Assembly: GCF_036346855.1 (NCBI RefSeq)
Contig: NZ_CP107841.1
Coordinates: 6,948,001-7,012,000, forward strand
Origin: Streptomyces europaeiscabiei
Lineage (GTDB): Bacteria > Actinomycetota > Actinomycetes > Streptomycetales > Streptomycetaceae
Length of the DNA stretch: 64,000 nucleotides
Direction: 5' to 3'
Positions 1 through 9,069 of the stretch are shown here, piece after piece; position 1 is the first letter of the stretch; every line of letters starts with the position of its first letter. The translations under genes and the position numbers were made by a program. The notes beneath the pieces are model-generated. The model had not been told where the DNA came from. It made no database searches and saw only the letters and a program-made list of their open reading frames with translations.

Positions 1-1227
1 CCGTTCGACGGCTCGGAGTTCTCCACCGAGCGTGCCGTGATGCTGGGCGACTTCTACCTGAAGGACGTGTGGCGGTTCGCGGCCGTCGGGCAGGGCTTCG
101 ACGGCGGCCTCGACGCGCTGCTGAAGAACTTCGGCGGCGAGGTCGCCGAGGAGGAGCCCGCCGCCGCACCGCAGCAGCCGCAGGCCGACGCGGCGCCCGG
201 CTTCGCTCCGCCCGCGTTCGGTGCCCCGGCCGCTCCGGCCCCGGCGCCCACGCAGGGATTCGCGCCGCCGGCGCCCTCACCCTCCGTGCACGCAGCTCCG
301 ACCATCGCTGCGCCTTTGCACACGCCGCCCGGCGGCTCCGTTCCGCCCCCGGCCGCGCCCCCGCAGGGCGGCCCCTTCACCCCGCCCGGCGCGCCGCCTC
401 AGGGCGGGCCCTTCACCCCTCCGGGTGCCGCGCCTCAGGGCGGGCCCTTCACCCCTCCTGGCGCAGCTCCGCAAGGCGGCCCGTTCACGCCCCCCGGGGC
501 TCCCGGGGCATTCCCGGGGCAGGCTCAGCCCTTCGGCGGCGGTACGCAGCTCGCGCCGGTGCCACCGGAGGCGGGGCTGCGGGTAGTTCTGACGAAGTAT
601 TCCGAGGCACCCGTCGGAGACCGCTGGACCGAGCAGAACCCGCAGCTGGTGCGGACGACGCTCACCAAGGGCGCCAACATCCTGGCCAAGCAGGGCAGCA
701 TGGTCGCCTACCAGGGCGACATCGACTTCGCCCACAAGGGTTCCGGCCTTCTCGGCAAGTTGACGGGCCAGCTGACCGGCCAGGGCATGGCCCTGATGCG
801 CTGCTCCGGGGACGGTGAGGTGTTCCTCGCGGACGAGGGCAGCCACCTCTTCGTCATCCGCCTGGAGAACGAACAGCTCTACACCAGCGCACGCGGAGTC
901 CTCGCCTTCGACGAGGCGCTGGACACCGAGATCCGCCGTATCGAGGGCGCTGGCCTGCCCGGGGGTGGCCTGTTCAGCATGCTCTTCTCCGGCACGGGAG
1001 CGGTCGTCGTCAAGACGCGCGGCGTTCCCGTCGTCCTGCCCGTCGGCCCGGCCACCTACGTCGACGGCAACGCCGTCATCGCCTGGTCCGCCGGCGCACA
1101 GGCCGTCACCACGACCTCGCTCAGGCTGCGCCGCTCCGGGTACGCCCGGCAGACCCAGGAGGCCGTCAACCTCCAGTTCCGCGGTGCCCCCGGCAACTTC
1201 GTCGTCGTCCAGCCCTTCGAGGTGTGA
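1..1227 (+). CDS. TerD-AIM24 fusion protein, 5' end missing
   Basis: The frame is open from base 1, so the N-terminus lies outside the window. The first ~50 visible residues (RAVMLGDFYLKDVWRFAAVG, then GGLDALLKNFGGEV) resemble the last strands of a TerD domain, a Ca-binding fold linked to tellurite and stress responses. A ~140-residue Pro/Gly/Ala linker with four 12-residue repeats follows, then an AIM24-type beta domain (about the last 210 residues). Two more AIM24 genes follow with short gaps, so the three look co-transcribed. Function is unproven: AIM24 is named from a yeast mitochondrial protein and its bacterial role is unclear. The TerD call rests only on a C-terminal fragment. Confidence 0.8.
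   Translation, partial: PFDGSEFSTERAVMLGDFYLKDVWRFAAVGQGFDGGLDALLKNFGGEVAEEEPAAAPQQPQADAAPGFAPPAFGAPAAPAPAPTQGFAPPAPSPSVHAAPTIAAPLHTPPGGSVPPPAAPPQGGPFTPPGAPPQGGPFTPPGAAPQGGPFTPPGAAPQGGPFTPPGAPGAFPGQAQPFGGGTQLAPVPPEAGLRVVLTKYSEAPVGDRWTEQNPQLVRTTLTKGANILAKQGSMVAYQGDIDFAHKGSGLLGKLTGQLTGQGMALMRCSGDGEVFLADEGSHLFVIRLENEQLYTSARGVLAFDEALDTEIRRIEGAGLPGGGLFSMLFSGTGAVVVKTRGVPVVLPVGPATYVDGNAVIAWSAGAQAVTTTSLRLRRSGYARQTQEAVNLQFRGAPGNFVVVQPFEV
358..501 (+). repeat. Four in-frame 36-bp repeats (Pro/Gly linker)
   Basis: Four tandem 36-bp units at 358, 394, 430 and 466 each encode a 12-residue PPQGGPFTPPGA-type repeat. Third bases differ between copies, so the repeat is protein-level and not a fresh duplication. 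It makes up part of the flexible linker between the TerD-like and AIM24 parts. Confidence 0.9.
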
Positions 1228-1235
1228 GGCAGAGC

Positions 1236-1913
1236 ATGGACCTCCAGACACTCAACGCGCACCGCTCCACCTCCACCGGCGTCCGTATGAGCGTGCACAG
1301 CTCCAAGACGCTCAAGGTCACCATGGTCAGCGGCCAGGACCTCCTGGCCAAGGCCGGCTCGATGATCGCGTACGACGGCTACGTACAGTTCGACGGCCCA
1401 CCCGCCACGCTGCGGCGCAGCGCGGAGGAGATGGTCAGCGGCGAGGGCGGCAAGCTGATGCTCTGCCGGGGCGACGGGGACCTGTACCTCGCCGACTACG
1501 GCGGTGACGTCCTCATTCTCCACCTGAACAACGAGGCGCTGTCCGTCAACGGTCCCACCCTGCTCGCCTGCGACGCCTCGCTCCAGCTCACCATCGAGCC
1601 GGTCAAGGGCCTGGCCAAGCTCTCCGGCTCGGGCCTCACCAACCTCGTGATCCGTGGCACCGGATGGGTCGCACTGGTCAGCCGGGGCGTGCCGATCTCC
1701 CTCGACTGCGCCGAACGGGAGACGTACGTCGACCCGGACGCGCTGATCGCCTGGACCGACGGCCTCGACATGAAGGCCCGCCGCACCATCAAGGCCAGTG
1801 CGCTCATCGGCCGGGGCAGCGGGGAGGCCTTCCAGATCGGTTTCAAGGGGCGGGGCTTCGTGGTCGTCCAGCCCAGCGAGGACACCGGCGACCGTTTCAA
1901 GATCCGTGGCTGA
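1236..1913 (+). CDS. AIM24 family protein
   Basis: A 225-residue protein that is essentially one AIM24 beta domain (Leu/Val/Gly-rich strands; the C-terminal FKGRGFVVVQPSE segment matches the ends of both neighbouring AIM24 proteins). The ATG at 1236 is chosen over an upstream GTG at 1224 because GAGG (1226-1229) sits 6 nt before it. It starts 8 nt after the stop of the preceding gene. No signal peptide or membrane helix is seen, so it is probably cytoplasmic. The molecular function is not known. Confidence 0.82.
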   Translation: MDLQTLNAHRSTSTGVRMSVHSSKTLKVTMVSGQDLLAKAGSMIAYDGYVQFDGPPATLRRSAEEMVSGEGGKLMLCRGDGDLYLADYGGDVLILHLNNEALSVNGPTLLACDASLQLTIEPVKGLAKLSGSGLTNLVIRGTGWVALVSRGVPISLDCAERETYVDPDALIAWTDGLDMKARRTIKASALIGRGSGEAFQIGFKGRGFVVVQPSEDTGDRFKIRG

Positions 1914-1940
1914 CCGGGGCTGAGAGGAGAACAGCACACC

Positions 1941-2693
1941 ATGCACAGCACACTCTTCGCGCACATCCCGGTGAACCACACCGAGCGCTACACACTGCAG
2001 AACCCACAGCTGCTCAAGACCGACGTCACCATCGGCAGCAGTCCCGTCCTGGCCCGCCAGGGCGCGATGGTCGCCTTCGAGGGGCAGGTCGACTTCGACA
2101 GCCAGTACCGCAACCGCAGCTGGCGCAACGCCGAGCGGATGACCGGTGAGCGGCTCGAACTCATGCGCTGCAAGGGCAACGGGATCGTGTATCTCGCCAA
2201 CTTCGCGCAGTACCTGCACATCATGGAGGTCGGCCGCGGCATCACCGTCGACTCCTCCGCCGTGCTCGCCTTCGACGGCTCCCTGAACGTCGGCATCGTC
2301 GCGGTGGACAGCGCCGTCGAGGTGGCCTCGGCCGGGGCGTACAACCTGGAGCTGTCCGGTGGCGGCAAGGTCGTCCTGATGACCTCGGGTGCGCCGCTCG
2401 CTCTGGAAGTGACGCCCGAGAAGAACATCTGCGTCGACTCGGACGCCGTCATCGCCTGGTCCACCTCGCTGCGTACACAGCTCCAGGCACCGACCTCCAC
2501 CTCCGCCGTGTGGCGCCGCAGGGGCTCCACCGGTGAGGGCTGGGAGATGCACTTCGGTGGCCAAGGACATGTCCTGGTGCAGCCGAGCGAGCTGCTGCCG
2601 CCGCAGCACCTGCGTACGTCCGGGGTGCTCGGACAGTTCGGCATGGGTGGCGGTGGACTGAGCGGAAACTCCCTCGGGGGCAGCCGCAACTGA
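1941..2693 (+). CDS. AIM24 family protein
   Basis: A 250-residue AIM24-domain protein, third member of the local family. It shares the LQNPQLLKTDVTIG-type opening and the GHVLVQPSE-type closing strand with its neighbours, then adds a ~30-residue Gly/Ser-rich tail. A GAGAGGAGA ribosome site lies upstream of the ATG, 27 nt after the previous stop, so it is likely the last gene of the operon; a strong hairpin follows. Paralogue-like divergence suggests three distinct subunits and not recent copies. Role unknown. Confidence 0.82.
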   Translation: MHSTLFAHIPVNHTERYTLQNPQLLKTDVTIGSSPVLARQGAMVAFEGQVDFDSQYRNRSWRNAERMTGERLELMRCKGNGIVYLANFAQYLHIMEVGRGITVDSSAVLAFDGSLNVGIVAVDSAVEVASAGAYNLELSGGGKVVLMTSGAPLALEVTPEKNICVDSDAVIAWSTSLRTQLQAPTSTSAVWRRRGSTGEGWEMHFGGQGHVLVQPSELLPPQHLRTSGVLGQFGMGGGGLSGNSLGGSRN

Positions 2694-2707
2694 TCAGTGG
2701 GTGCAGG

Positions 2708-2743
2708 GGTAAGGGGCGTCCGTCATTGCGGACGCCCCTTACC
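2708..2743. terminator. Bidirectional terminator hairpin
   Basis: A GC-rich stem of about 15 bp (GGTAAGGGGCGTCCG against its complement) with a short loop lies between the convergent AIM24 operon and the Nudix gene, placed to end transcription from both sides. Confidence 0.8.
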
Positions 2744-2826
2744 GCGTCCGTCCCCCCGGCGGGGGCCTTCCCACAGCCCGTCGGCGGCACACCGTGGGAC
2801 CGCCGACTCCACGCGAAAGAGCGAGG

Positions 2827-3342
2827 TCAGAGCCGTGCACGCGCGGCGTCCAGCAGGCGTACGACCGAGTCGTCGGCCACGGCCGGCACCTCGTCGTAGG
2901 CGTACCAGCGCAGGTCGAGGGACTCGTCGCTGATCGCTTCGACTGCTCCGACGGGGGCAAGGGCCGCGTACTGGACGTCGAGGTGCCAGGCGCACGGGGT
3001 GTGATGGCGGTCGAGGCGGACCGGGCCGCCCGGCAGGAGCGTCAGACCTGCGATGCCGGACTCCTCCGTGGCCTCGCGGAGGGCGGAACCCGCCAGGGTG
3101 GTGTCCTCGGGCTCGCAGTGGCCGCCCATCTGAAGCCACATGCGCAGCTTCCTGTGGAGAGTGAGCAGCACCCGGCCGCGCTCGGGATCGATCACCAGGC
3201 CGCTCGCCGTGATGTGCCCGGCGCCGCACGCCTTCCACATGCCGTCCGGATGGGCCGCCAGGTGGTCGAGGTACGCCTGGCGCAGCTCGGACTGGTCCTC
3301 GTAGCTCTTCAGTACGAGGACCGTGTCGTCGTGCAGGGTCAC
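2827..3342 (-). CDS. NUDIX hydrolase
   Basis: A 171-residue Nudix-fold protein. The Nudix box is recognisable (GGHCEPED then REATEESGI near residues 75-100), with the helix Glu residues that bind divalent metal during cleavage of nucleoside-diphosphate derivatives. Box spacing before REATEESGI deviates slightly from the textbook pattern. The GTG start overlaps the upstream gene stop as GTGA (3339-3342), implying translational coupling to the DUF2342 protein. The substrate cannot be read from sequence; a housecleaning or ADP-ribose-type pyrophosphatase is plausible. Confidence 0.88.
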   Translation of the reverse strand: MTLHDDTVLVLKSYEDQSELRQAYLDHLAAHPDGMWKACGAGHITASGLVIDPERGRVLLTLHRKLRMWLQMGGHCEPEDTTLAGSALREATEESGIAGLTLLPGGPVRLDRHHTPCAWHLDVQYAALAPVGAVEAISDESLDLRWYAYDEVPAVADDSVVRLLDAARARL

Positions 3343-4760
3343 TCTGTGTCGTCGTCCTTCTTCTTGAGGTCCGGCTTCTCGGTGGAGCCGCCCGCGGCCT
3401 CGCCGAGCATCTTGTCCAGCTCGGAGAAGTCCATCTGCTCGCGGTGGACGAAGCCGTCCGGGTCGTCCAGGTCGGACGCGGTCGGCAGCATGTCGGGGTG
3501 GGCCCACAGGGCGTCGCGGCCGTCGACACCCCGTGCGTCCGTGAGGGACGCCCACAGGCGGGAGGCGTCGCGCAGACGGCGGGGGCGCAGCTCCAGGCCG
3601 ATGAGCGTCGCGAAGGTCTGCTCGGCCGGGCCACCCGTGGCGCGACGGCGGCGCAGCGTCTCGCGCAGCGCGTCCGCGGACGACAGGCGCGGCTTCGCGG
3701 CGGCGTGCACCACCGCGTCCACCCAACCCTCCACCAGCGCCAGAGCGGTCTCCAGACGGGCCAGGGCGGCCTTCTGCGCCGGAGTGTCCTCAGGCTGGAA
3801 CATGCCCTGCTGGAGTGCCTGCTGCAGCTCTTCCGGGTTCTGCGGGTCGAACTGGCCGACCACGTCCTCCAGCTTGGCCGTGTCGACCTTGATCCCGCGC
3901 GCGTAGCCCTCGACCGCGCCGAACAGGTGCGAGCGCAGCCAGGGCACATGGGCGAAGAGACGCTGGTGGGCGGCCTCGCGCAGGGCCAGGTAGAGCCGCA
4001 CCTCGTCCTTGCCGATGCCCAGGTCCTTGCCGAACGCCTCCACGTTCAGCGGCAGCAGCGCGGCCTTGCCGGCCGGGCCGAGCGGCAGGCCGACGTCGGT
4101 GGAGCCCACGACCTCGCCCGCGAGCACGCCCACGGCCTGCCCGATCTGCTGGCCGAACATGGCGCCGCCCATCGACTTCATCATGCCGATCAGCGGGCCG
4201 GCCATGGCCTGCATCTCCTCCGGCAGGATGTCGCCCATGGCGCCGCCGACCCGCTCGGCCACCGGGTCGACGAGCTCCTTCCACGCTGGCAGGGTGGCTT
4301 CGACCCACTCCGCGCGACTCCACGCCACGGCGGAGCCCGCGCCGGACGGCAGGGAGGTCACGTCGTCGAGCCACAGGTCGGCCAGGCGGACGGCCTCCTC
4401 CACGGCGGTGCGCTCCGCGGGGCCGATGCTGGCGTCCTTCGTGCCGTCGGCGGTCCCCTGGGATACCGTCTGGCGGGCGATCTGCTTGGCCATGTCCCAG
4501 TTCACCGGGCCGCCCTCGTACGAGAGCATCTGGCCCAGCTGCTGGAAGGCGGCGCCCAGGTCGGTGGGGTTCATGGAACCGAACATCGCGGCGAACGGAT
4601 TGTCGGCGCCGGCGCCGGGGCCGCCGGCTCCGGGGAACCCGAAGCCGAACGGGTTGGCCGGTCCCTGACCACCACCGCTCTCCTGGTCCTTCTTCTTGCC
4701 CTCGTCGCCGTCGTCCGGCTCCTCCGGCGGAAGGCCGAATCCGAATGGGGTGTCACTCAC
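3339..4760 (-). CDS. Zinc-dependent metalloprotease-like protein, DUF2342 family
   Basis: A 473-residue protein of the actinobacterial DUF2342 (zincin-like putative hydrolase) family. It has an acidic, Gly-rich N-terminus (about residues 1-60) and a mainly helical body with the family segment LREAAHQRLFAHVPWL, where Glu and His fit metal ligands although no classical HEXXH is present. The GTG start at 4760 (VSDTPFGFG) is chosen because the region upstream is the divergent promoter region of the epimerase gene. Proteolytic activity has not been shown for the family as far as I know. Confidence 0.85.
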   Translation of the reverse strand: MSDTPFGFGLPPEEPDDGDEGKKKDQESGGGQGPANPFGFGFPGAGGPGAGADNPFAAMFGSMNPTDLGAAFQQLGQMLSYEGGPVNWDMAKQIARQTVSQGTADGTKDASIGPAERTAVEEAVRLADLWLDDVTSLPSGAGSAVAWSRAEWVEATLPAWKELVDPVAERVGGAMGDILPEEMQAMAGPLIGMMKSMGGAMFGQQIGQAVGVLAGEVVGSTDVGLPLGPAGKAALLPLNVEAFGKDLGIGKDEVRLYLALREAAHQRLFAHVPWLRSHLFGAVEGYARGIKVDTAKLEDVVGQFDPQNPEELQQALQQGMFQPEDTPAQKAALARLETALALVEGWVDAVVHAAAKPRLSSADALRETLRRRRATGGPAEQTFATLIGLELRPRRLRDASRLWASLTDARGVDGRDALWAHPDMLPTASDLDDPDGFVHREQMDFSELDKMLGEAAGGSTEKPDLKKKDDDTE

Positions 4761-4951
4761 GGGATTCCTCGGCTGATAGGGCCATCGGTTTTCTCCGACG
4801 GCACGGCTGCCCGAACACCACCCAGCGTAGACACCACGGCGGGTTAAGGCCTCGGTGCTCCGCCGACCGAAGGCCTGCGGCAGGATGGATGCCACCTGGT
4901 ACGTGCGCGGTCACCCGCGTTCGTACTGAAGACAACCGCTGGAGACGCCCG

Positions 4952-6064
4952 GTGAGTTCCCCAGATCCACAGGTTCGCGCAGCGCGAAACCACTCAACCA
5001 GTCCCGCCGCGCGCGGGCCCGTCGTCGCGGTCACCGGTGCCGCGTCCGGCGTAGGAGCGCTGCTCACCGAGCGGCTCGCCGCGTCCGACGAGATCCGGCA
5101 GGTCATCGCCATCGACGAGCGGCGCGGCGAGTGCGCGGCCGCGCAATGGCACATCCTGGACGTGCGGGACCCGGCGATCGCCGAGAAGCTGCGCGGGGCG
5201 GACGTCGTGGTGCACCTCGCCGTCGACCTCGACCTGGGCACCGACTCGGCGGCACGCAGCGCGTACAACGTACGCGGCACGCAGACCGTGCTCACGGCGG
5301 CCGCGGCGGCCGGGGTGCACCGGGTCGTGCTGTGCACGTCGGCGATGGTCTACGGGGCGCTGCCCGACAACGAGCTGCCGCTCTCGGAGGATGCCGAGTT
5401 GCGGGCGACTGCCGAGGCCACCGGGGTCGGCGATCTGCTGGAGATCGAGCGGCTCGCACGCCGGGCACCGCGCGCCCATCCGGGCCTCAATGTCACCGTC
5501 GTGCGCCCGGCAACCCTCATCGGAGGGACGGACACGGCGCTGACCAGGTACTTCGAGTCGCCCCGGCTGCTGGTGGTGGCCGGGTCGCGGCCCGCCTGGC
5601 AGTTCTGTCACGTCGAGGATCTGTGCGGCGCGCTGGAGTACGCCGTGCTGGAGAAGGTCGACGGGGAGCTGGCCGTCGGGTGCGAGGGGTGGCTGGAGCA
5701 GGAGGAGGTCGAGGAGCTCAGCGGGATCCGGCGTATGGAGCTGCCTTCCGCGGTCGCGCTCGGGGCCGCTGCCCGGCTCCACCGGATCGGGCTGACGCCG
5801 TCGCCGGCCGGGGACCTGGCGTACACGATGTATCCGTGGGTCGTGAGCGGGAGTCGCCTGCACGACGCCGGTTGGCGACCGCTGTGGACGAACGAGGAAG
5901 TGCTCGCGGAGCTGCTGGAGGAGGTCGCCGGGCGGCACACCGTGGCCGGGCGGCGGCTCGGGCGCAAGGACGCGACCGCCGCGGGTGCGGCGGGGGCGAC
6001 GGTCGCGCTGCTGGGTACGGCGGCGTTGGTGCGGCGGGCCCGGAAGGCTCGGGGGCGGCGCTGA
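4952..6064 (+). CDS. NAD-dependent epimerase/dehydratase, extended SDR
   Basis: A 370-residue extended SDR. The Rossmann motif VVAVTGAASGVGA is near residues 22-34, with the family VHLAVD and CTSAMVYG segments; MVYG keeps the Tyr of the active site but the usual YxxxK is not obvious. The C-terminus ends in a short hydrophobic stretch followed by Arg/Lys, possibly a membrane tail. The GTG at 4952 has GGAG at 4941-4944. It diverges from the DUF2342 gene. Substrate unknown; sugar-nucleotide or isoprenoid-type substrates are both possible. Confidence 0.82.
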   Translation: MSSPDPQVRAARNHSTSPAARGPVVAVTGAASGVGALLTERLAASDEIRQVIAIDERRGECAAAQWHILDVRDPAIAEKLRGADVVVHLAVDLDLGTDSAARSAYNVRGTQTVLTAAAAAGVHRVVLCTSAMVYGALPDNELPLSEDAELRATAEATGVGDLLEIERLARRAPRAHPGLNVTVVRPATLIGGTDTALTRYFESPRLLVVAGSRPAWQFCHVEDLCGALEYAVLEKVDGELAVGCEGWLEQEEVEELSGIRRMELPSAVALGAAARLHRIGLTPSPAGDLAYTMYPWVVSGSRLHDAGWRPLWTNEEVLAELLEEVAGRHTVAGRRLGRKDATAAGAAGATVALLGTAALVRRARKARGRR

Positions 6065-6302
6065 GAAGCGGCATGGGGCGCGCGTCGGAGATTCCGCCCC
6101 CCGCCGCCTTTACCCGTTCAGTCCCGTAGCCCGTAACTGTTCCTCTTGCGGCCCCATCTGCCATCGGCCACCGCCTCGACCTCGAACGCCGGACGGGCTG
6201 AGCACTTGAATCTCCCGCCTGTAGGAGGATCCAAGCCACCACGCGCGCGTGACAGCGGTTTCGACCATGCCGGGTCGGGGGCGGGTGGGGCACGATGGGG
6301 GT

Positions 6303-6761
6303 ATGGCACTGAATGATGATCATCCCGGTGAGCAGGGGGCTGCGGAGCCCATCAGACTGATCGGGATTCGAGAGACGGCGCTCTCCGTCGACGAGGTGTT
6401 CCGGGCGGTCGGGGAGGACGCGGCCGGGGGGACCGCGCTGTTCGTGGGGACCGTGCGGAACCATGACGGGGGAGCCGATGTCGACGGGCTCGGCTATTCG
6501 TGTCACCCGACGGCCGAGGCGGAGATGCGGCGGATCGCGGAGAAGGTGGTCGCCGACTATCCGGTGCGGGCGCTCGCGGCCGTGCACCGGGTGGGAGACC
6601 TTCAGGTCGGGGACCTGGCCGTGGTGGTCGCCGTGTCGTGTCCACACCGGGGCGAGGCCTTCGAGGCGTGCCGCAGACTGATCGACGACCTGAAGCACGA
6701 AGTCCCCATCTGGAAGCATCAGAAGTTCTCCGACGGCACCGATGAATGGGTCGGCGCATAG
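6303..6761 (+). CDS. moaE: Molybdopterin synthase catalytic subunit MoaE
   Basis: A 152-residue MoaE. Family segments are clear: TALFVGTVRNHDGG, VHRVGDLQVGD, CPHRGEAFEACR and VPIWKHQKFSDG, which holds the catalytic lysines. MoaE works with the thiocarboxylated MoaD to put the dithiolene sulfurs into precursor Z, giving molybdopterin in the cytoplasm. No moaD is adjacent, as is common in Streptomyces. The ATG at 6303 follows a G-rich run (6296-6301) but the ribosome site is weak. Confidence 0.93.
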   Translation: MALNDDHPGEQGAAEPIRLIGIRETALSVDEVFRAVGEDAAGGTALFVGTVRNHDGGADVDGLGYSCHPTAEAEMRRIAEKVVADYPVRALAAVHRVGDLQVGDLAVVVAVSCPHRGEAFEACRRLIDDLKHEVPIWKHQKFSDGTDEWVGA

Positions 6762-6948
6762 CGCCGTCGGTGAGGGGTGGCGGTCGGGCGGAGGGAGAGC
6801 TGGTGGGAGCCTTTTGAAGCCGTGACCGGAACGCGCTCGTGCGCGTTCCGGTTGCGTAACCTGCCCCCCGGCGCGAGCGTTGACAAAGCGGACGGATAAT
6901 CTGCTGATCAGTCAGTTGTGGTTGCTTGATAGGGGTTGGGAGGCCGGC

Positions 6949-7113
6949 ATGGCGGCGCTCGCCTGGTTGCTGATTCCACTTGTGGCCGCGATCGGTGCCG
7001 GACTGTGGGGCGGCTGGGCCAGCCGGAACCGCAGGAGCATCGAGGACGGCAGCGAGCTCGCGGGGTACTCGCGCTTCCGCGAGGCCATGGAGCGGTCCCA
7101 CTCCGGCGGCTAG
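6949..7113 (+). CDS. Small single-pass membrane protein (54 aa)
   Basis: The start ATG at 6949 follows GGGAGG (6938-6943). One transmembrane helix (LAWLLIPLVAAIGAGLWGGW, about residues 4-23) is followed by a charged cytoplasmic tail ending SGG. An upstream TTG at 6880 would extend the protein in frame, but it coincides with a TTGACA hexamer and has no ribosome site, so the short form is preferred. It lies between moaE and the PDZ protease on the same strand. Function unknown. Confidence 0.65.
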   Translation: MAALAWLLIPLVAAIGAGLWGGWASRNRRSIEDGSELAGYSRFREAMERSHSGG

Positions 7114-7201
7114 TGCCGCGGCACTGGCGGCCTGCTTCGCCCCAGCCCCGGACGGACGGCCCCGACAGTGCACCGACAGGCCTGTCCCGTACTGTCGTTC
7201 C

Positions 7202-8299
7202 ATGCCACGCCGCACCGCGACGATGCTCGCCTCCACCCTGATGCTGATCGCGCTCCTGTGCGCAGGTGTGATCATTCCCGTGCCCTACTCGGAGATGTCA
7301 CCGGGACCGACGGTGAACACGCTCGGGGAGCACGGCGGCGAGCCGGTGCTGCAGATCTCGGGACGCAAGACGTACGCGACGACCGGCCACCTCAACATGA
7401 CCACGGTCCGTGTGACCAGCGCCGACTACCGGATGAACCTCGTCGAGGCCGTGTACGGCTGGCTGGCACACGACAACAAGGTCGTGCCGCACGACACGCT
7501 CTATCCGGACGGCAAGACCGAGGAGCAGTCGACCCAGGAGAACGCCGAGGAGTTCAGCCAGTCCCAGGAGAGCGCCAAGGTCGCGGCCCTGGAACAGCTG
7601 GACATCCCGGTGAAGTCCTGGGTGATCGTCTCCACCGTCCTCAAGGACTCCCCGGCCGAGGGCGAGCTGCACGCCGGTGACGTGATCAAGTCCGTCGACG
7701 GTACGGCGGTCAAGGCGCCCGAGGACGTCGCGAAACTGGTCACCAAGCACAAGCCCGGCGAGGACGTCGACTTCCTCATCGTGCCCGCCAAGGCGCAGGC
7801 CGCCGCGGAGAAGGCGAACCGGACGGCGACCGAGACCGAGAAGGTCACGATCACCACGGCGAGGTCCGACGACACGGGCGAGGAGCGGGCGATCGTCGGC
7901 ATCTCCGCCGGAACCGACCACACCTTCCCGTTCACCATCGACATCAAGCTCGCCGACGTCGGCGGCCCGAGCGCCGGACTGATGTTCGCCCTCGGCATCT
8001 ACGACAAGCTCACGCCGGGCAATCTGACGGGCGGCAAGTTCGTGGCCGGCACCGGCACGATCGACGACGAGGGCAAGGTCGGCCCCATCGGGGGCATCGA
8101 GATGAAGACGGTCGGTGCGCATGACAAGGGTGCCGAGTACTTCCTGACGCCCAAGGACAACTGCGCCGCGGCCGCCAAGGACACCCCCGACGGCCTCACC
8201 CTCGTCAAGGTGGACACCATCGAGGACGCGCTGGGAGCGCTGAAGGACATCCGCTCCGGCGACACCGCCGACCTGCCGAAGTGCACCACCAAGGGCTGA
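7202..8299 (+). CDS. PDZ and Lon-like serine protease, YlbL family
   Basis: A 365-residue membrane-anchored protease. One N-terminal signal anchor (MLASTLMLIALLCAGVIIPV), then a PDZ domain (about residues 135-215; SPAEGELHAGDVIKSVDG) and a Lon-type proteolytic domain with the Ser in VGGPSAGLMFALG and the dyad Lys in IGGIEMKTVGA. The catalytic part is predicted to lie outside the membrane. No ATPase domain is present, as expected for this family. The ATG at 7202 is chosen because it starts directly at the signal anchor. Confidence 0.9.
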   Translation: MPRRTATMLASTLMLIALLCAGVIIPVPYSEMSPGPTVNTLGEHGGEPVLQISGRKTYATTGHLNMTTVRVTSADYRMNLVEAVYGWLAHDNKVVPHDTLYPDGKTEEQSTQENAEEFSQSQESAKVAALEQLDIPVKSWVIVSTVLKDSPAEGELHAGDVIKSVDGTAVKAPEDVAKLVTKHKPGEDVDFLIVPAKAQAAAEKANRTATETEKVTITTARSDDTGEERAIVGISAGTDHTFPFTIDIKLADVGGPSAGLMFALGIYDKLTPGNLTGGKFVAGTGTIDDEGKVGPIGGIEMKTVGAHDKGAEYFLTPKDNCAAAAKDTPDGLTLVKVDTIEDALGALKDIRSGDTADLPKCTTKG

Positions 8300-8320
8300 C
8301 GGGGACGGACGTACACGCGC

Positions 8321-8355
8321 GTGGGGGCGCTCCCGAGGACCGGGGGCGCCCCCAC
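8321..8355. terminator. Terminator hairpin between convergent genes
   Basis: GTGGGGGCGC at 8321-8330 pairs with its complement at 8346-8355. It lies in the 76-bp gap between the convergent protease and PPA1309 genes. Confidence 0.75.
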
Positions 8356-8375
8356 CGCCGTACAGCAGCCGGAGA

Positions 8376-8918
8376 TCAGTCCACGAAGGTCGCGGACAGG
8401 GCCTCCGCCAGGCCCGGTACCAGTTCGGGGCCGGTGAGGACCTCGGTCGGGGTGTCCTTCTCACGCAGGCGCAGAGCGGAGTCGCGGGAGCCGTCACGGA
8501 GGACGGCGACCGTCATACGGACCTCCTGGCGGTCCGGGTGGGAAGCGACCCACTCGGAGAGGCGGGTGTCGTCGAGGTTCTCGGGGACGGATGCCTCGGC
8601 GGACGGCGGCAGCATCAGCCGCTCCACGGTCAGCGCGCAGCCGACCACCGCGTCGGGCCAGGCGATGGTGCCGAGGAACTCGTCCAGGGCCTTGCCTGCG
8701 GGGATCTCTTCCTGCTCGATCGGGGTGAGACCGACGGTCTCGGACTCGTTCTGCAGACCGAGCTGGGCCGCGAGGGCGGGTTCCTGGGACCGCAGACGCG
8801 CGGTATCCACGAGGGCGAAGAGGCGAGCGGGCTGGTCCCAGCCCAGGCCCGAGGTGTACTCGTCGATCTCGAGCACGGCCCGGGTGAGGGGGTTCGCTGC
8901 CATGGGAGTGTTGGACAT
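8376..8918 (-). CDS. PPA1309 family protein
   Basis: A 180-residue actinobacterial conserved protein. It matches my memory of the PPA1309 family: an ANPLTRAVLEIDEY opening, GWDQPARLFALV, and a terminal GLAEALSATFVD. No motif indicates catalysis. The ATG at 8918 has AGGA 8 nt upstream; a GTG two codons earlier (8924) is also possible. It is convergent with the PDZ protease and divergent from the UPF0182 gene. Function unknown. Confidence 0.8.
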   Translation of the reverse strand: MSNTPMAANPLTRAVLEIDEYTSGLGWDQPARLFALVDTARLRSQEPALAAQLGLQNESETVGLTPIEQEEIPAGKALDEFLGTIAWPDAVVGCALTVERLMLPPSAEASVPENLDDTRLSEWVASHPDRQEVRMTVAVLRDGSRDSALRLREKDTPTEVLTGPELVPGLAEALSATFVD

Positions 8919-9069
8919 GGTCACAATCCTGCCTCGTTCGTTCCCGGAAGCGGGAACCGAGTAAAGCGTGAGTAAGTTGCATAGGTGAGGCCCCTGCGAT
9001 CACGGGGCCCGCTGGAGGGTCCGTAGACGCGGGCCTGACGTATCGACAGCGAACTTCGAGGTGCGCACC

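Noticed and set aside
358..501. Possible CRISPR array
   Set aside because: The 36-bp repeats are contiguous with no spacers, in frame, and encode a Pro-rich linker.
1056..2609. Long minus-strand frame opposite the AIM24 genes
   Set aside because: Composition is typical of antisense of third-position GC-rich codons; no domain or ribosome site.
6880..6948. TTG start giving a 77-residue version of the small membrane protein
   Set aside because: The TTG is part of a TTGACA hexamer and has no ribosome site; ATG 6949 has GGGAGG.
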